Assembly: GCA_040954595.2 (NCBI GenBank)
Contig: CM082596.2
Span: 5,146,001 to 5,210,000 of the forward strand
Direction: 5' to 3'
DNA: 64,000 bases
From: Balanoglossus misakiensis
Taxonomy: Eukaryota; Hemichordata
Below are positions 45,869-59,600 of the stretch, one piece after another. Each line of letters starts with the position of its first letter. The stretch's first letter is position 1. The notes beneath the pieces were generated by a model. That model saw nothing but the letters and a program-made list of their open reading frames with translations. It made no database searches and had not been told where the DNA came from. Made by a program: the position numbers and the translations under genes.

Positions 45869-46659
45869 GTTTCAGTGACTCTATCAGACAATCATTCGAT
45901 CAGCAATTAAGTTCGGGAATCGATCAACGGAATTCGTGCAAAGAAATTATCCAATAACCGCGACGATGATGATAAAGCCCCTCCCAAAAGAACACTTTTC
46001 TCGTAACGCCGACGTGCCCTAATCATATTATGATGTCACACCTGAAGATTTGATGCGTGCATTACATACACAATTACCAGTTATTTTTATTAACCGTATT
46101 GTTTTTATATGGAATTCATGGCCGCTTTGTTGTTGTTGTTTATAATCGGATCGACGTCAATGAATGAGACAGGCGATTGTAGGCACCCACCCCCTTGCTT
46201 TCCTTTCTTTTGTCCGTAACGTTCGAGTTGAATTCAATTACGACGAAGTTAATGAAGCGCTGAAACAATGGAATTAGATGAGACATTAAACTGGCGAGGA
46301 ATTCGCCCTCTGTTGACATGTGTTGGTCAGGTGCCCCTAGCGATTTGTCGAGGGGCAACCAGAGTAATAGTGGAGGTCACACTGACATTCACAACAAAAC
46401 ATCAGCTGTTGCATATGCCAGAGGGAGAGGGACCCCCCCCCCCCCAACAGATCTGGCAAAGGGGGAACCTCCAATCCTCAACCCTACACACCCTTTGACA
46501 CCATCTTGGATGAAACAATGCAATGGTCGTTACAGATACATGTATACCGAGTATACCAAGAAGCAGAATGACATTTTATTTTTTAGCAAGTATGGAGTAC
46601 AAGATTAGTATTTTTCACTGCGACTCACACGTTTACATGTGCTTGTGCTGAAACTTATT

Positions 46660-48515
46660 CAGCCATAACGTAACTGGGTAACAAGCGATTAGCGACATCT
46701 TTTGAAAGCATATAGCATTTTTTTATCAATTTCATATTCAATATACCAATATTTTCAGTGCTTAGGCTTGATAATAACCAAGAGCGATCTTTGTGTGACG
46801 CTCTAAACAAACTTGTAAGAATCGAGTCAATTAGATTATCTTCTCGGGTCGATTGCAGTGCAACCTTTCCTAGTGACAGGGAACGCCTGCTTCAATGAGC
46901 ATCGCATGGCTAGCCAAGAAGAGAGACCGACCTTCAACGTGCCCCCTCTCTGATTCAGAGTGTGGCGAATGTGCACCCCCTCTATCTGATTCAGTGTGCC
47001 CATGGTAACCAACCGTGGATAGCTAGCTCACGGTGATTGTGGGTCAGCTGACGCGTTGCCGGGTGGGGCCGGTGAACGCGATTGAAGATTAAGTAAGTAA
47101 CATTTGGTTCCGTTTTTGATGCGTTACGAAAGTCCCACCTATCCAATATCTAACTCACGAAATTCCGCCTGTCTGCTTAAAATCTCAATTATCTGTTCGA
47201 CTCACCTGCACTAAAACATGTGCCAGATTATTAGATGCAAAGAATATTAACAATCTTCAATATGTATTTAAATTCTACAATCCGCACAATATGTGCGAGG
47301 AGGAGACTTTTGAAGATGAAATCTATTTTTTCAACATCATTTAGACAAAACGCGTCCACACAAGCGGTTAATATTGTCCGAATCAGAATCTTGTCCGGAC
47401 ATGGACAAACCTCGTCGACTACGAGAAGAAATGTCCCCTGTGCTGGGCTGGACAACGCAGCTAGTCCCGTTTGATCTAAGGTCGGCCACTGCCTATGACC
47501 CGACAAGGGTCGGGACAATTTGGTGTAATGAGAACACCTCTTAAGTCTTATTATTGCGCTGGCTGACTGTATGGGATGCACGCCAACAGCGGTGACCAAC
47601 CTGCACCAGATCCTCCCAGTCAGACATAACGTTGCCAGGTTACAAGCTCCGGGCGGTATCTTTTGATGCCATCGAGTTTATTCATTAATTTCATATATTG
47701 CAATGTTTTCAGCGAAAGGAAAATATCTACCATGTAGTCAAGACGGAAAGATGTGATGATGGAGGTATTTTCTTGGGGAGGGGGGGGGTGTCAATGGTCC
47801 TTACCACGAAACAGCACAACGCAAACCCTTCGTTCTCTACCCTCGCGATTCTGGGGGTGTGGCGTCTACAGCGGCCAATTTCCCTCCCCTCGATTTAAAT
47901 TACACGAGTCACAGATGTGGGCAAGATTTACACATACGTATACACGACGCGTTATAAAAATTCCGCCTACCTGTTTCAACTTCCACTGTACCCTTGTTTA
48001 CATACAGGTCTTCGACTGGCAATCTTGTACCTATGCAAAAAAAACATAAATTGAAAAAAAATTAAAAATACATAAAAATAAGAGAAATATCGATTCCAAC
48101 AAAACATAATTTCGAATCAGATAATTCGTTCGGTCAGAACGTTGCCAGGTAACAAGCGATTAGCGGCATCTTTTGATATCATCGCATCTAATTATCATTT
48201 TCATATTGCCATATTTTCCGTGAAAGTAAAACATCTATCAGATGGTCAAGATTATTGTAATATGGGGTGATTGGGTGCTTGTTTCGAAACAAAACAAAGC
48301 AAAACATCGTTCGATCGTTCCTTCATTCATTCGTTCGTTCGTTCATTCATTCATTCATTCAACACGCGCCACTAGCGATCACTGGGTGAAAGTGACGACT
48401 GTCCCCAGTACATAGATTAGCAGTTGGACCAGCCAGCGCGAACATACTTGACTCGCTACGAAAGTTCCGCCTATCCAATATGCTACTCGTGAAAACTCCA
48501 CCCATGCACCGGTGT
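46660..48515. repeat. Three degenerate copies of a 0.4-0.6-kb unit in direct orientation
   Basis: Each unit starts near AACGTTGCCAGGTAACAAGC, GATTAGCG and CATCTTTTGA (about 46670, 47628 and 48138). Each then has TTTCATATT and a TTTTC-GTGAAAG-type segment. Units also share a segment like CGAAAGTTCCGCCTATCCAA (about 47128, 47955 and 48460). No coding sequence is recognised. The array could be a decayed transposon or satellite. Confidence 0.65.
48316..48361. repeat. TTCA/TTCG tetranucleotide microsatellite
   Basis: Runs of TTCA and TTCG alternate over about 45 bp inside the degenerate repeat array. Confidence 0.85.
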
Positions 48516-49140
48516 AAAATGCCATGGTTCTATGTTAAATTACTGCGGTCTCGGTTCATAATGTCGCGCTCACGTTTATTCCGCGAAAATTACTTATCAA
48601 GAATAAACTCTTTTTGAGAAAAGGAATACCACGTTGAGCCTGTCAAAATCTATCGCTCTTGTGTTCGCAATACCGTCGGTAGCCTTAGGGTTGCGAAAGT
48701 CGCCGACGGGCTCAGGACCACGGATTGAATGGATTTAGGCGTTTCCGTGATGGGATATTACATGAAGTCGTGAACGCGAAACCCAGCTGTGGCGGAAAAA
48801 CCGGACAACAGTATCAGTTTTACAGGATACAGGATTGTAAACATACACGACATGTGAAAATCATAATAAGTTTAATACATGTATATCTGTAATATCGGCA
48901 AATTACAACAAGGCGTGTCCTCGGGGAGCTAGCACTGCATTGTGTCATACTCATAGACAGTGGATTGTGGAAAACCCCATTAAACTCTCTGTACTTGAAA
49001 ACACGCGTACTAGAAACTGTCAGTAGTACGACTGTACAGTTTGGTGACTAACCTTCCACCAAACGGAAAGTTAGTTTACTCACAATATAGTGTACTGCAT
49101 TGTGCAATACACGGCGAATATTAAAGTTGACAGGGTATTA

Positions 49141-49210
49141 TGGCCGGTAGCCTATAGTCCTAGCCGTATTTTGTCCGACAAAACACGGCTAGGGCTAGGC
49201 TATATGGCCG
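49141..49210. repeat. 70-bp near-perfect hairpin
   Basis: The left arm TGGCCGGTAGCCTATAGTCC is followed by TAGCCGTATTTTGTC. It pairs with AAAACACGGCTAGG and CTAGGCTATATGGCCG on the right, leaving only a few bases in the loop. Confidence 0.8.
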
Positions 49211-50607
49211 ACGGGTTGAACGTAAGACTGGACAACGCACACGGATGGACCTGAGAACAAACCACGACGCGAACACAATGTCGTGATGTCCCCCCCCCCC
49301 TTCCAACTCGCGTCGTCGCACCTCTTGGCAGATGGCTCGGACAACTTCATTCCCCGCAAGCCACGCTCCTTACGTCACCCACCTGCCTCTCGCCCAGTAT
49401 CAAAAAAGTATAATGTTTGCCAGAGACGGATTTTTTTGTCGTCTCGTCATAAGCCGGGGCTTGTTGTACAACCTCATTGTTTACTGATTGTAAAATCTAC
49501 CAGTTCAGTTACAAGGTGTAATCTCGCTTTGCAAGATACCGTGTGGAGATAGCCAGTAAATCTGATTACGTATACGAAACGTCAATAAATTATTTGTGTC
49601 CAGTACAAGGTGCACAACGCTCGCGTCTGACCAAGCTGACACGTCACCAACCATTATTACTAAAATATTATACTATATATACGAAGTCACTTATCGGCCG
49701 AAAATTGCAACGTTCCTCCCATTCTGATATATATATATTTTTTCCAAAGGCAGGAAACGAACGCAGTCATTGAACCGGCCTACATTATACGTTTTCTTTA
49801 ATTTTGCGTAGTAACGTATATGACTCTCATGAGATAAATAATTTGCTGCGCGCATCCTTTCTGCGGTACAGTAGCGACACTCTCTGTCCAATTTTAACGA
49901 AATAAAATAAAGAAGGACCGATAGTGAAGTGTCTTGAGAATACTTTCCGGTTATTCAATAATGAATATTCGTCTCGCGATAAAAAAAAAAGTTACATCTC
50001 CCTTGATTTTTATAGCTCTCTACAATAAAACGGTACATTTACTATTTCCCTTCCAAATTTCATGCTTTCGATTAAAATATTACTGTTATGGCGATTAAAG
50101 GAAATTCCGCGAAAGAAAAGGGCCCGGTGAGGCAGGACTCGCGAATGACATGCGATGCGAAGTCTGTACAAACGTCGACTTGTTTTTGAACTCATTTCCA
50201 AAACTCATAAAATCGAGTGTTTTTGAAATAAACGCCGAAGAAGGTTTTTGTCAATCCCTCGGTGTCTTACTGAGGGAGGGAAGGCGTTTCACTCAAAAGC
50301 CAATGTCCCACAACACAGTCAACCGTCTAATTAAACGTTCGCCATATACGGCATAATCACCCCAGGTCGGTTTAATTAGATGACAACAGACCAATCGGCG
50401 GCGCGCTCAATACACTAATAGGACCGTCTGACAGAGGCCATTGTAACACCTTTTACAACTTTTATTACTTTTTTTATCCTTCCCGTACATTGCGTGTTGA
50501 CTCTCTCTGGTGACAAATGCTATCACTAATCCGAACTACAAGCATTGCAGCAGGCATCAGTGTGTGGCAGCACCAAAGTTGGAATCGGAGTACACCGCGG
50601 CCCCAAA

Positions 50608-53600
50608 ATGACACCGTTTTCGGTTTTCTCGCTGCTCTGTCTGTGTACGGTAAGTACCATTATATTCAACTTAAAGCGGTGCGTACAGTGACACAATTGT
50701 GGTGTCACGGCTATCTTAACACGGTATCTGTCTGGGTGGCGGTGATGTGAGCATGTCGGCGTGCGTGACGTTCAGCCTCCCGAGTCAGAGCGCGCAACTG
50801 GGAGCGTCGACCGCGCGCGCGCTGCGCTGACAATTGAAAACCACACGCTGTCGATGTCATACAGTGTACCGAGAGATTGAAACCGACATGTAATGCAAAC
50901 AGCGACGGGGATTATTCGGCCGTCTTTGAAAGGGATTAAGAAACTGTGTAAACGCTGGAACCATGAAAGAAAGCGAATTGTTCATTTAGCTTTTTGAAAT
51001 TTACCTTCTCCTGAACTGTGTTTTTGTTATTTTGAGTCGCGGCATAGACTGGCTATTATCCTCACACTGTGCGCGCTGTTGTCTTTATGAACTGGCCTGT
51101 GTGGTCGAGGGTACCCATAGCGTTTGAGTGGGGATAAGTTTAAAACACGAGTGTCAATCTATATATATTCGCGCGAGACACGGGACCATGTATCTCTCTG
51201 TGTATCGGACACTTAACCGTGTTGTCGATCTAAGATCTTGGGGTCACATGTACAGTTGATAAGCAAAACACAGAGTGTGTAGACACTCGAGTACTCTGAT
51301 ATTCGCGGTGTCGTCGTGAAACGAGTATATACTTGGAATCACTCCAGTATGTTTGCCAAAACTGTGTGCAGATCACACGTGTATTGTGGTCCGCACCTAC
51401 CCGCCTTTTGTCAGCGGACAGAAGGGGACACAGGCCGTGTTTTTTTTCAACTTTCAAACTTCATTCAGCGGTCTCGCATCGTCAAACTTATATCTCGAGG
51501 CCAAGAAAAAAAAACCTCTCTAAACACCACCGTGTTAAGAGTTGCCGCCTATGTCTTTCAGTCTCTCGGCTTCCGTTGTCAATTTTACGAGGTTGGCAAA
51601 GGCAGGGCACCATTCCGTGGCAGAGACTCGACTCCAACCACAAGACTAGCACCGTTATGGGGCTATATACAGACCGACCGTGGCCGCGTGGCATTCTTTC
51701 GCAAAAATACACAGCCCGACATTTCCTGCAGTGCCGCTTTAACGACAGGCCTATTATTTTCAATGGGGGAAGCCGGGGAGGGCCCAACCCAATGATTTCA
51801 GGAGAGAGGGGTTTCTCAACGTTATTTTCCCAACGCAAATCCGTACGTACGCTCTGGTATAAACAACAACGCGAGTCATTTTCGACGAGTTGGTTTGATA
51901 ACCCGACCATATTGACCTCCGCTTGTTTTATTGGTTGATTTGCAAACTGACAAGTGGCCTGATTAATAGCACAGTCCTTGCCACGACGTCTCTCGTAAAA
52001 ACGGGCCCATCGTTTGTCCATCAGTCTTTCTGCCTTAGAAGTTATTAGTCAAGTCCGCTGCCAAACAGACGTCATAAAACTTCTCACTCCGCGGCAAGGG
52101 GGCCGTCTTAAAATTTACGGTTTTATTATTACAATTAAGTCGTAGTAATCGAAAGGTCAGGAGAATCGCACGCTTTCCTCATATTCTTGGCGATGAGTGA
52201 GAATCCTCCTCGCGGTATACCGGTAGAAATAAGTCTGTGGTCACGTTTGCATTCGACAGCGCAGCATTTTTCCTACCGTTCGGGCCTCCTTGGTTTCGCA
52301 CGCTGCACGTCGTCGCGATCGTTAAAGAACTCGGGGAATGGAATATAATTCAGGGCAATTCGGGTGTTTTTGGCCTCGTCAAATTCACCAATTTGCGGCG
52401 TGGTTCTTCAAAGGCGAGCCGCCGAACGCAGCATTGTGAGATGCGGTGGCGAGAAAAAATATTCGCGGTAATAAAACGCATCCGATATAGTGCAACTCAG
52501 CGAGTGCACCCCGGTCGAAAAGACCAATATGTTTTATTATGACTATTGATTACTACCGGCGCTGGTTTTATCGGTATGAAATAAAAACAACTACCTTTTA
52601 AAACTCGAAAATAGAACTTAAGACCGGCGTCATGAAATAGAGTAATAGCGGCCACCCATATTTTGATAGTGACCCAGGGGACGCGTCTTGTGCATCCCCC
52701 CCCGCGTTTGTGACGCGACTTCACGCGTATGGCGATTCCTTGTGTTTTTTCCCCGCCAACTCTGTGACAGAAATGAATGTTCCATAGCGGTGAATGACTC
52801 AAGAACCCGCATTTTATCACACGATTTTGTTTTGTTTTTTTCTGCTGGTCTGATAATTCGCATGCACGCGGGGCCGACTATCAGCACGGGTGTCACAACA
52901 ATAAACCCCAGAGCATGATCTCCGCTCGTAGTAAACCTGCGTGTCCATTTCACTGGTTCTATGAAACATACAAACTATTAGTGTGTATGTAATGTTTCAT
53001 ATAGAAACCGACATGCGCAAATTCAGAAAAAATATACCCCTGCACAGTCCATGATAAGATGCATACATTTCGTGGTCATATTTCTACGTTTATGTAACAC
53101 CTGATGGTGTTTCAAGTGTTAGTTTCATATAGCCGTCATTTGAGCGAAGTAATGTACAGCATATGGTTAGAATACTTTGTTGTTGAATTACAGAAAAAAA
53201 TGTAAAACATGACAATATTGTCGCTTGTTTTACAAGCTGCTCAAGGACCTATTTACATTTCCATAAACTGGTGGTACCAGGGATATATAGTGTCAGTGTG
53301 AATGAGTGGAACAGGTGAGGTCTCTCCCCCCCCCCCTCAATTCAGCTTGTTAACGGTAATATTTGCAGCAATGTTTCGGGTTTTTAGAGGCCGGTAATCG
53401 CAAAGCGAAATACGATTCAGTGAAAGCGTTGTTTTGAGAGGATGTGGTGTCGTAACTTTGACCTTGAGTGTTGGGGTCAAGATTCGGAGCGGGAGTTGTG
53501 GGAGGGGGGGGCGACGACGACAAATACAGCACCCCTCCCCAATTTTAACTTTGAATCACCCCACTGTGTGAGTGTACACTTTTGCAGGGACGCTGACAAA

Positions 53601-56600
53601 AATTGACGGGCGATACTATGTCAGAAACAGCCGCGGGGATGAGTGGTGCATGGGAACTGCGACAGCTAGTTGAGAAATATAATTTAAAAGTTAATTGTTA
53701 CGGTGAAAGAATTTTAATACAGCCACGAGGAAAAGTTGACAGATGGACTGACAGTCACTGATGTACAGAGATAGACACACACAGACCCCTTCTTGACTGA
53801 CATTAGGTAGAGGGTCCACTTCAGAGATTACACGTACATGTTTACAATTATATGTTGCAGTCCACTGATCACACTGTTTAAATTATAGCAAAGTTTTGTC
53901 AAGTGTTGTATCAACAAGCTAATAAAAACAGCCCATGTGACATTCTGCGGCCTGCTAGTTTAACCCTTTCACCACCATGGTTTGATCCAAATCAGTTGCC
54001 TTCTATAGCAAAGTTGGACCGCTGCAAAAGGGTAACAGGGGTGAAAGGGTTAAATGGCTGGGTTTCTTTCTTTGTATCACCTGAGATTTTGTTGTCTTTG
54101 TAGACAAAAAGAAAAAGCAATGGCAAAAGTTACCATATAGTGGGTTTAGTTTTATGGAGAGTTTTATTTTACAGAAATTGGTTCAATTTTAGACTTGTGT
54201 TGAAGTAGTTTTAGTTTTGCATGAGATAGCTAGCCCTCAAAATATCTAACCAAAGTTGCATCCTTGATTTGGTTTTGTGTGCATCACGTTTACTGCATGT
54301 TTCACCACATGTTCGGCAGATACATCCCATAAACTTTTACTATATTCAATACCCAGACACCCATGGCCGGGAGTTTTGCACTGATCAGGGGAAGTGAAGC
54401 AGAACACTTCCAGATGTGCTGTGTGGAGTGGCTGTACATGTACCTTCTTCATTATGTTTTGTATCAGAAAGCAATTGCAGCACTGGTCTCCTGCAAAAAT
54501 GAATCCTGCAGCCAGGCTAGCGCGATGTACTAGTTAGTTAACTGCAGATGTATTTTTGACTCGCCGTCACCCGGCAGTGGAGCGGGGTCCAGCTCAGGTC
54601 ACGACCAGAGATGGCCGCAATTGTTTGAGTTGATTAGTTTGACTTAAGGGCCCGTTTAATTCCGCCTGAGTTGATTCCCGGCATCAGATGTTATTACAGA
54701 GCGGCCTTATATCGGTTTCAAAGTAGCTTAATAGTGTCATAGAGCTAGTCAATGATCTCCATTTGAAAGACTGCTACAGTTACCCAAGGAGTGGTCCCGG
54801 CTTTTCTTCACACACAGTCCCCCCCCCTTTTGAAAAACAAGTCTTCCTTTGATATACGCGCAGATCTAATTAGAAATGAGTTTAAGCAGCCGTTGCTGAC
54901 AAAATGCGCTGTGGCCTGATGTGCAAGCCACTGTGTAGTTTCTCATGACCCCCACAAAGATAATTTTGTCAGGGGGGGATGAAAAGTCGGTGTTTCTTCT
55001 GTCCACTTGGGAAGTTTGAGTATCAGCTCGTAGACAGTATTCAGAAAGAGCATGGTCAGGGTTTGAATGAGGGATTTGGGATTTGTTTTTGGGAGTTGAA
55101 CTCTTTAAACAAATTTTTCCATATTGCTTTACTACTATTACTAAGTTACTAAAACTTACACATAAACTAGAGTTCAATGCAAAAAAAGTTTACAAAGCAT
55201 GTAAATGTAACTTTTTTTGATCTTGCAATTATAAGTACATTGATTGTACAGACTTGAGACCAAGGGCCTGTTTTCACATATACATGTATTGCTTTTGCTG
55301 AAATAGCAACAAAGTAATTATTCATGTCTCCCTGAAATTAAACTTTTAACGAAAATGGAAGCCAATTATGAGATTCAATTACATAACTCCAGGAATCATC
55401 GTTTCATTTTTTTTTTAATCTCGGAACCAAATTCCAGCTGTTCCTGGGTTAAATTCATCCCTGTGGATTATCCGGAGAACAGTGGACAGGAAAACTCCAT
55501 CACTGCCGGCATGCCTGGATGTTGTCTGTCCCGAGCATGGCAAAGAGATCAGCTCTGGCAGGAACTGAGTCCCCGTCTGGGGCTAATTACATCGCCATGA
55601 CATAATTCCTGCCTCTTGGATTACCTGATCGTCATGGCGACTGTAACATGATATTGTTTCTCGCACCTAAACGGCAGTTATAACAGGAGGGCCCTTAAGG
55701 ACACGTAATTTACATATTAATTAGACAATCAAGGCAGATATGGAGGAAGAAAGAAAAAAAAGGGAAGTTCTTTTCAGGGGAACAAGGCCTTTCACACATA
55801 GTTCTATACTGTGCAGCTGATGGCTAAAGTATCTCAGTGTGAAACTTTTACCGCAGAGAAAAGTGAAAGAAAGAATGAGAAATAGGCATTTGAGGACAAA
55901 ACCTCAGAATTAGACCTCAGCGAAAACATCACCCCTGCAAACCGAATGGTACGGTCCGTGGTTTGTATTTAGCTGCCTATTTTAAAGGATCAACTGGTTG
56001 TTATAGTAACAGCATGGCCAGATGTGTGACGGATATTTTCCGTCAGTTTTGATGTCTGCCCCACTGACAGATTGTGAAAGGGGGGAGGGCAAACAGACAG
56101 ATGGAAAGAGGGTGGAATGTTCGGTCTTTCATATTCTTCAGAGAAGTAAAAACATGCTGTCATTTAAATGATCATTGCAGTTTGATGAAGAACACAGTGT
56201 CATATTTACAACAGATTGCCACTGCCCCCCATTTGCAATATTTTGGGTGTCTCACTCCCAGTATTATTCGATTTGCTATGACAACATATTCCAGTTAGTA
56301 TTTCCGCAATTACTAGATACAGTGCGCTATTTCCATGGCAACACGCAAGCTGTGGCGCACGTTATGGTCGTAAATCCAAATTGAATTCTAGTCTGCGGTC
56401 GCATGTTTGTAAAAGTGAAAGTCTCTGAAAGCCCTGCATGGGTATGTACAAACACCGACACAAACAGCTTGTATGAAACGCATAATAGGCAGAGACACAC
56501 CCGTACATCAGATAACATGTCGACTGTAACAGTCATTCAGGACCCGGCCTTTCTCTGCAGAAACTGTTTTGGACTAAATTGTATATGCTTATTTTAACAA

Positions 56601-59600
56601 GTATTGATGGCAGAACCTGTGTCCTTTGTCGAGCGCCTTGTTCCCAAAGTGTTTTGGATTAGGGCTGGCTCTCACTTTCAGCCCTATGGATAGCTAATTA
56701 GAGTGTGAAGCCATCGGAGATAACGGGCTTATGTCCACCTGACCTGACTTCAAAGTCGTTGCCAGGCGAAGCAAGGTTTCATTACAAGTTATTTCCAATG
56801 TCTGTTAGGATCTGTATAGTATATTGCATATGAAAGATTGCTGCCCTAGATTAGAAAAGTCGCCTTTTTTGACAACATCGCTAGAAGTTGGCGGGGGAGG
56901 GGGGGGGGGGGGGAGATAGTGATGTCGTTATAGTCTCACAGGCCTTCATCTTCATCTGTGGGTTAGTTTATATGACGATTTGGAGATATGAAAAGTGCAT
57001 GATGTAAAGCTGGTCGGTTTTATAATTGAATTTGTCTTTGGCAGCCTTCGTGATGAGTATAGCGGGCGGATAATGGTGTGTGATAGTTGTTTATTGCGTG
57101 AACTTGTGTTCCTAGCCTTGACCTAGAAGTTGCAGGGTACAGGGGGGTGCCTCCATTCAGTAGGATCTCGGTCACGGCTTCACGCAATGTGATTTGACAA
57201 TTACAATCTCTAAAAGTCTGAGTGTGGGAATCGAGACCTGTCCACAACATAGACCTGAGTCTTTTTCCGGCTGATCATTTGCATTCAGATCATGGAGCAT
57301 CAACCCCTGGCAAATTCCTGTGTACAACTTTCGAATACAGCATTGATGCAGCCATAGTACCCCTGCGCCCACATGCAGTGGATCTTAACCCTTCCACCCC
57401 TATTTCCCTGGATAGAGGTCCAACTGCACCATAGAAAACAGTGAGTTTGGACCAAACCATGGAAGCGAAACAGTCCAGGCTCCACAGGGTGGGCGGCCTG
57501 GCCAGCTCTCAGTCTGTTTCAAGTCAGCGACGTCATATACATTGTCAGTGGTTGCTACTAGAGCTTGCAGATCATTGGCAGATCTTTATGTACATCTTCC
57601 CCCGCTGATGAAGTTTGCATTAAAAATGCATGAGAAATAGATGAAAATTTTGCTAGGTTTGCTTGCAGCTTACTAAAATAACCTTTTCAAACCCACTGCT
57701 CTGACAAGTTGGCCGGGCCCAGGAAAATACACCAGTTCGAGGTTATTTTCTCACCAGAGCGATGTTCCTGTGTCTAATACAGGTGCGCTACGATGAGGAA
57801 GATTCTCAAACTTATGTGCCAGAACGTTATCGACAAACTACACAGCTGTCACGGTGAAGACCTACGCTGGCCTCCTTATTATGGATGCTATTCACTGTTT
57901 TATGTTTTTTCACACTGTAATGCCAACTATCCATTCTCACAGTGTAGTCTCCAGGCAATTGTCCCTTTATTCATCTCCGTGCTTTTATCAGTAACATGCC
58001 TATACAGCACAACGCACTGGAAATTTTCATGTCAAAAGCTGCGTTGACCCTTTCAACGTCATAGTCAACTTGTTGTCACCTTTCAAAAGATAAAACTCAT
58101 AACTTTTCCCACATTTTTTCTCAGATTTTGGTGAAAACCTTAAGATAGTGGTGAATTATGTTCAACTGGTCCAAAACGAAAGAAAATATCGGAGAAAATT
58201 AGGGTGAAAATGTTAAAATGTTGCACCACTTTTGGACAGAGAAAATGTGGCATTCAAAGGGTTAATGAGTGAGGGGGATACATGGCATTGTCTGAAAGTC
58301 TTAGAATGCAGTCAGATTTAAATAGCAACGGATGGGCCATAAAACTTCTCCTTGATATGTTGGGGGACCAATTTATGCAGGTCTGGCTGTTTTATTGCTG
58401 CGAAAATCCAAAACAGAGAAGAAAGGGAGCCCTCCAAGAACAAATCCTCAGCCTTGAAAAAAAATGCAGAGACTTCGCTTTAATGCGCATTGTGAATTAC
58501 AGCTTGCATGTCAAACAAGACCGAAACAGCAGTTTGCTTCAATTTCAGACATCTATGTCTTGACTATATCGCACCACGCTTACTGGTGACATGGTTTTTT
58601 TTTATATATCCACGCACAAGACGCTTCCAGTTCCACAACAACAGAAGAAACCTTTCTGGCATGATGTACACGAACTAATATTACCCTCCCATTAAACTAT
58701 ATTAGAGGGACCATTAATATCAGTGCTCACAACATGCAGAAAAGATTCAATAAAAGATGGCATTTTCAATGAAATAGCTTTTGAAGTCACTCAGGCAATC
58801 ACTGCCCGACTGCTGTATTGGGTTTCGTCGAGCTGGAATTTTGAAGAGGCGATTAAATGGTTTGTAAGAAGTTGACTTCAATGGAAGCTATTGGGCGAGC
58901 TCCTAAAATGCCTTTCATCTCCTGTCGATTTGAAACCAGCCGTTTTTATCAAATAATCACTAAAATACAATTTTGCCATAAAAGAGGCCGGTGGATCTGT
59001 AGCTGCACCTTGTTAAAGTGATGACTATTTACACGCTTTCACATTGCCGGGGATCGCGACGCCCACATTGGTCGGAACTAGTAATTGAAATCTTATATCT
59101 TCATGTTTGATGTCACCTTTTTTTTCTTCTGAAATATGCCAAAACACCGCGACGTGAATTTAGCACTGTGTGTAAAATTCATGCCCCTTTCAAAACCATT
59201 CATAAAACACGTCAGGCAGGATGTCCATTTCTGCTGTTTGATGTCGTTGAAATTTATTAGTACCAACAGCTTGCATTGCTAGTCGAAATGACACAGCAAT
59301 GTGATTCTGACATATTTTTTAGAAAGACAGAGTGTGGAAACCTACTTTGAAATTACGCCTCTGACAGTTATCTACAGGTTGTGTAAATTAGAGTTGGTTA
59401 GTTGCATTATTAGATTTAATTATTAGAGCTTGTTATCAAACAATAGAAATTAGAAAGTTAGATAAAAATTTCTGACTTTAATATAATTTCATGCAATGTA
59501 GGACTTTCGTGGTTGCCATAGTAATAGAGAATGAGTTCCCATAACTTGGCCGTTGTATTCATAAAATGTAACTAGAGTCATAGTCTGATTAACAGGCCAC

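Larger units (their letters stand above)
38900..50607. other. Gene-poor interval between SETD2 and the NGFR-like gene
   Basis: I find no conserved coding exon on either strand over 11.7 kb. The interval holds several microsatellites, a degenerate repeat array at 46.66-48.51 kb, a short perfect hairpin at 49141-49210, homopolymer G and C runs, and a copy of a dispersed repeat at 39318-39425. The right end must contain the promoter and 5' UTR of the NGFR-like gene. Non-coding RNAs or enhancers could be present but cannot be seen from sequence alone. Confidence 0.5.

Noticed and set aside
37847-50607. Possible additional protein gene in the gene-poor interval
   Set aside because: All frames are short, lack paired splice sites with coding composition, and give no recognisable motif. 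No gene could be supported.
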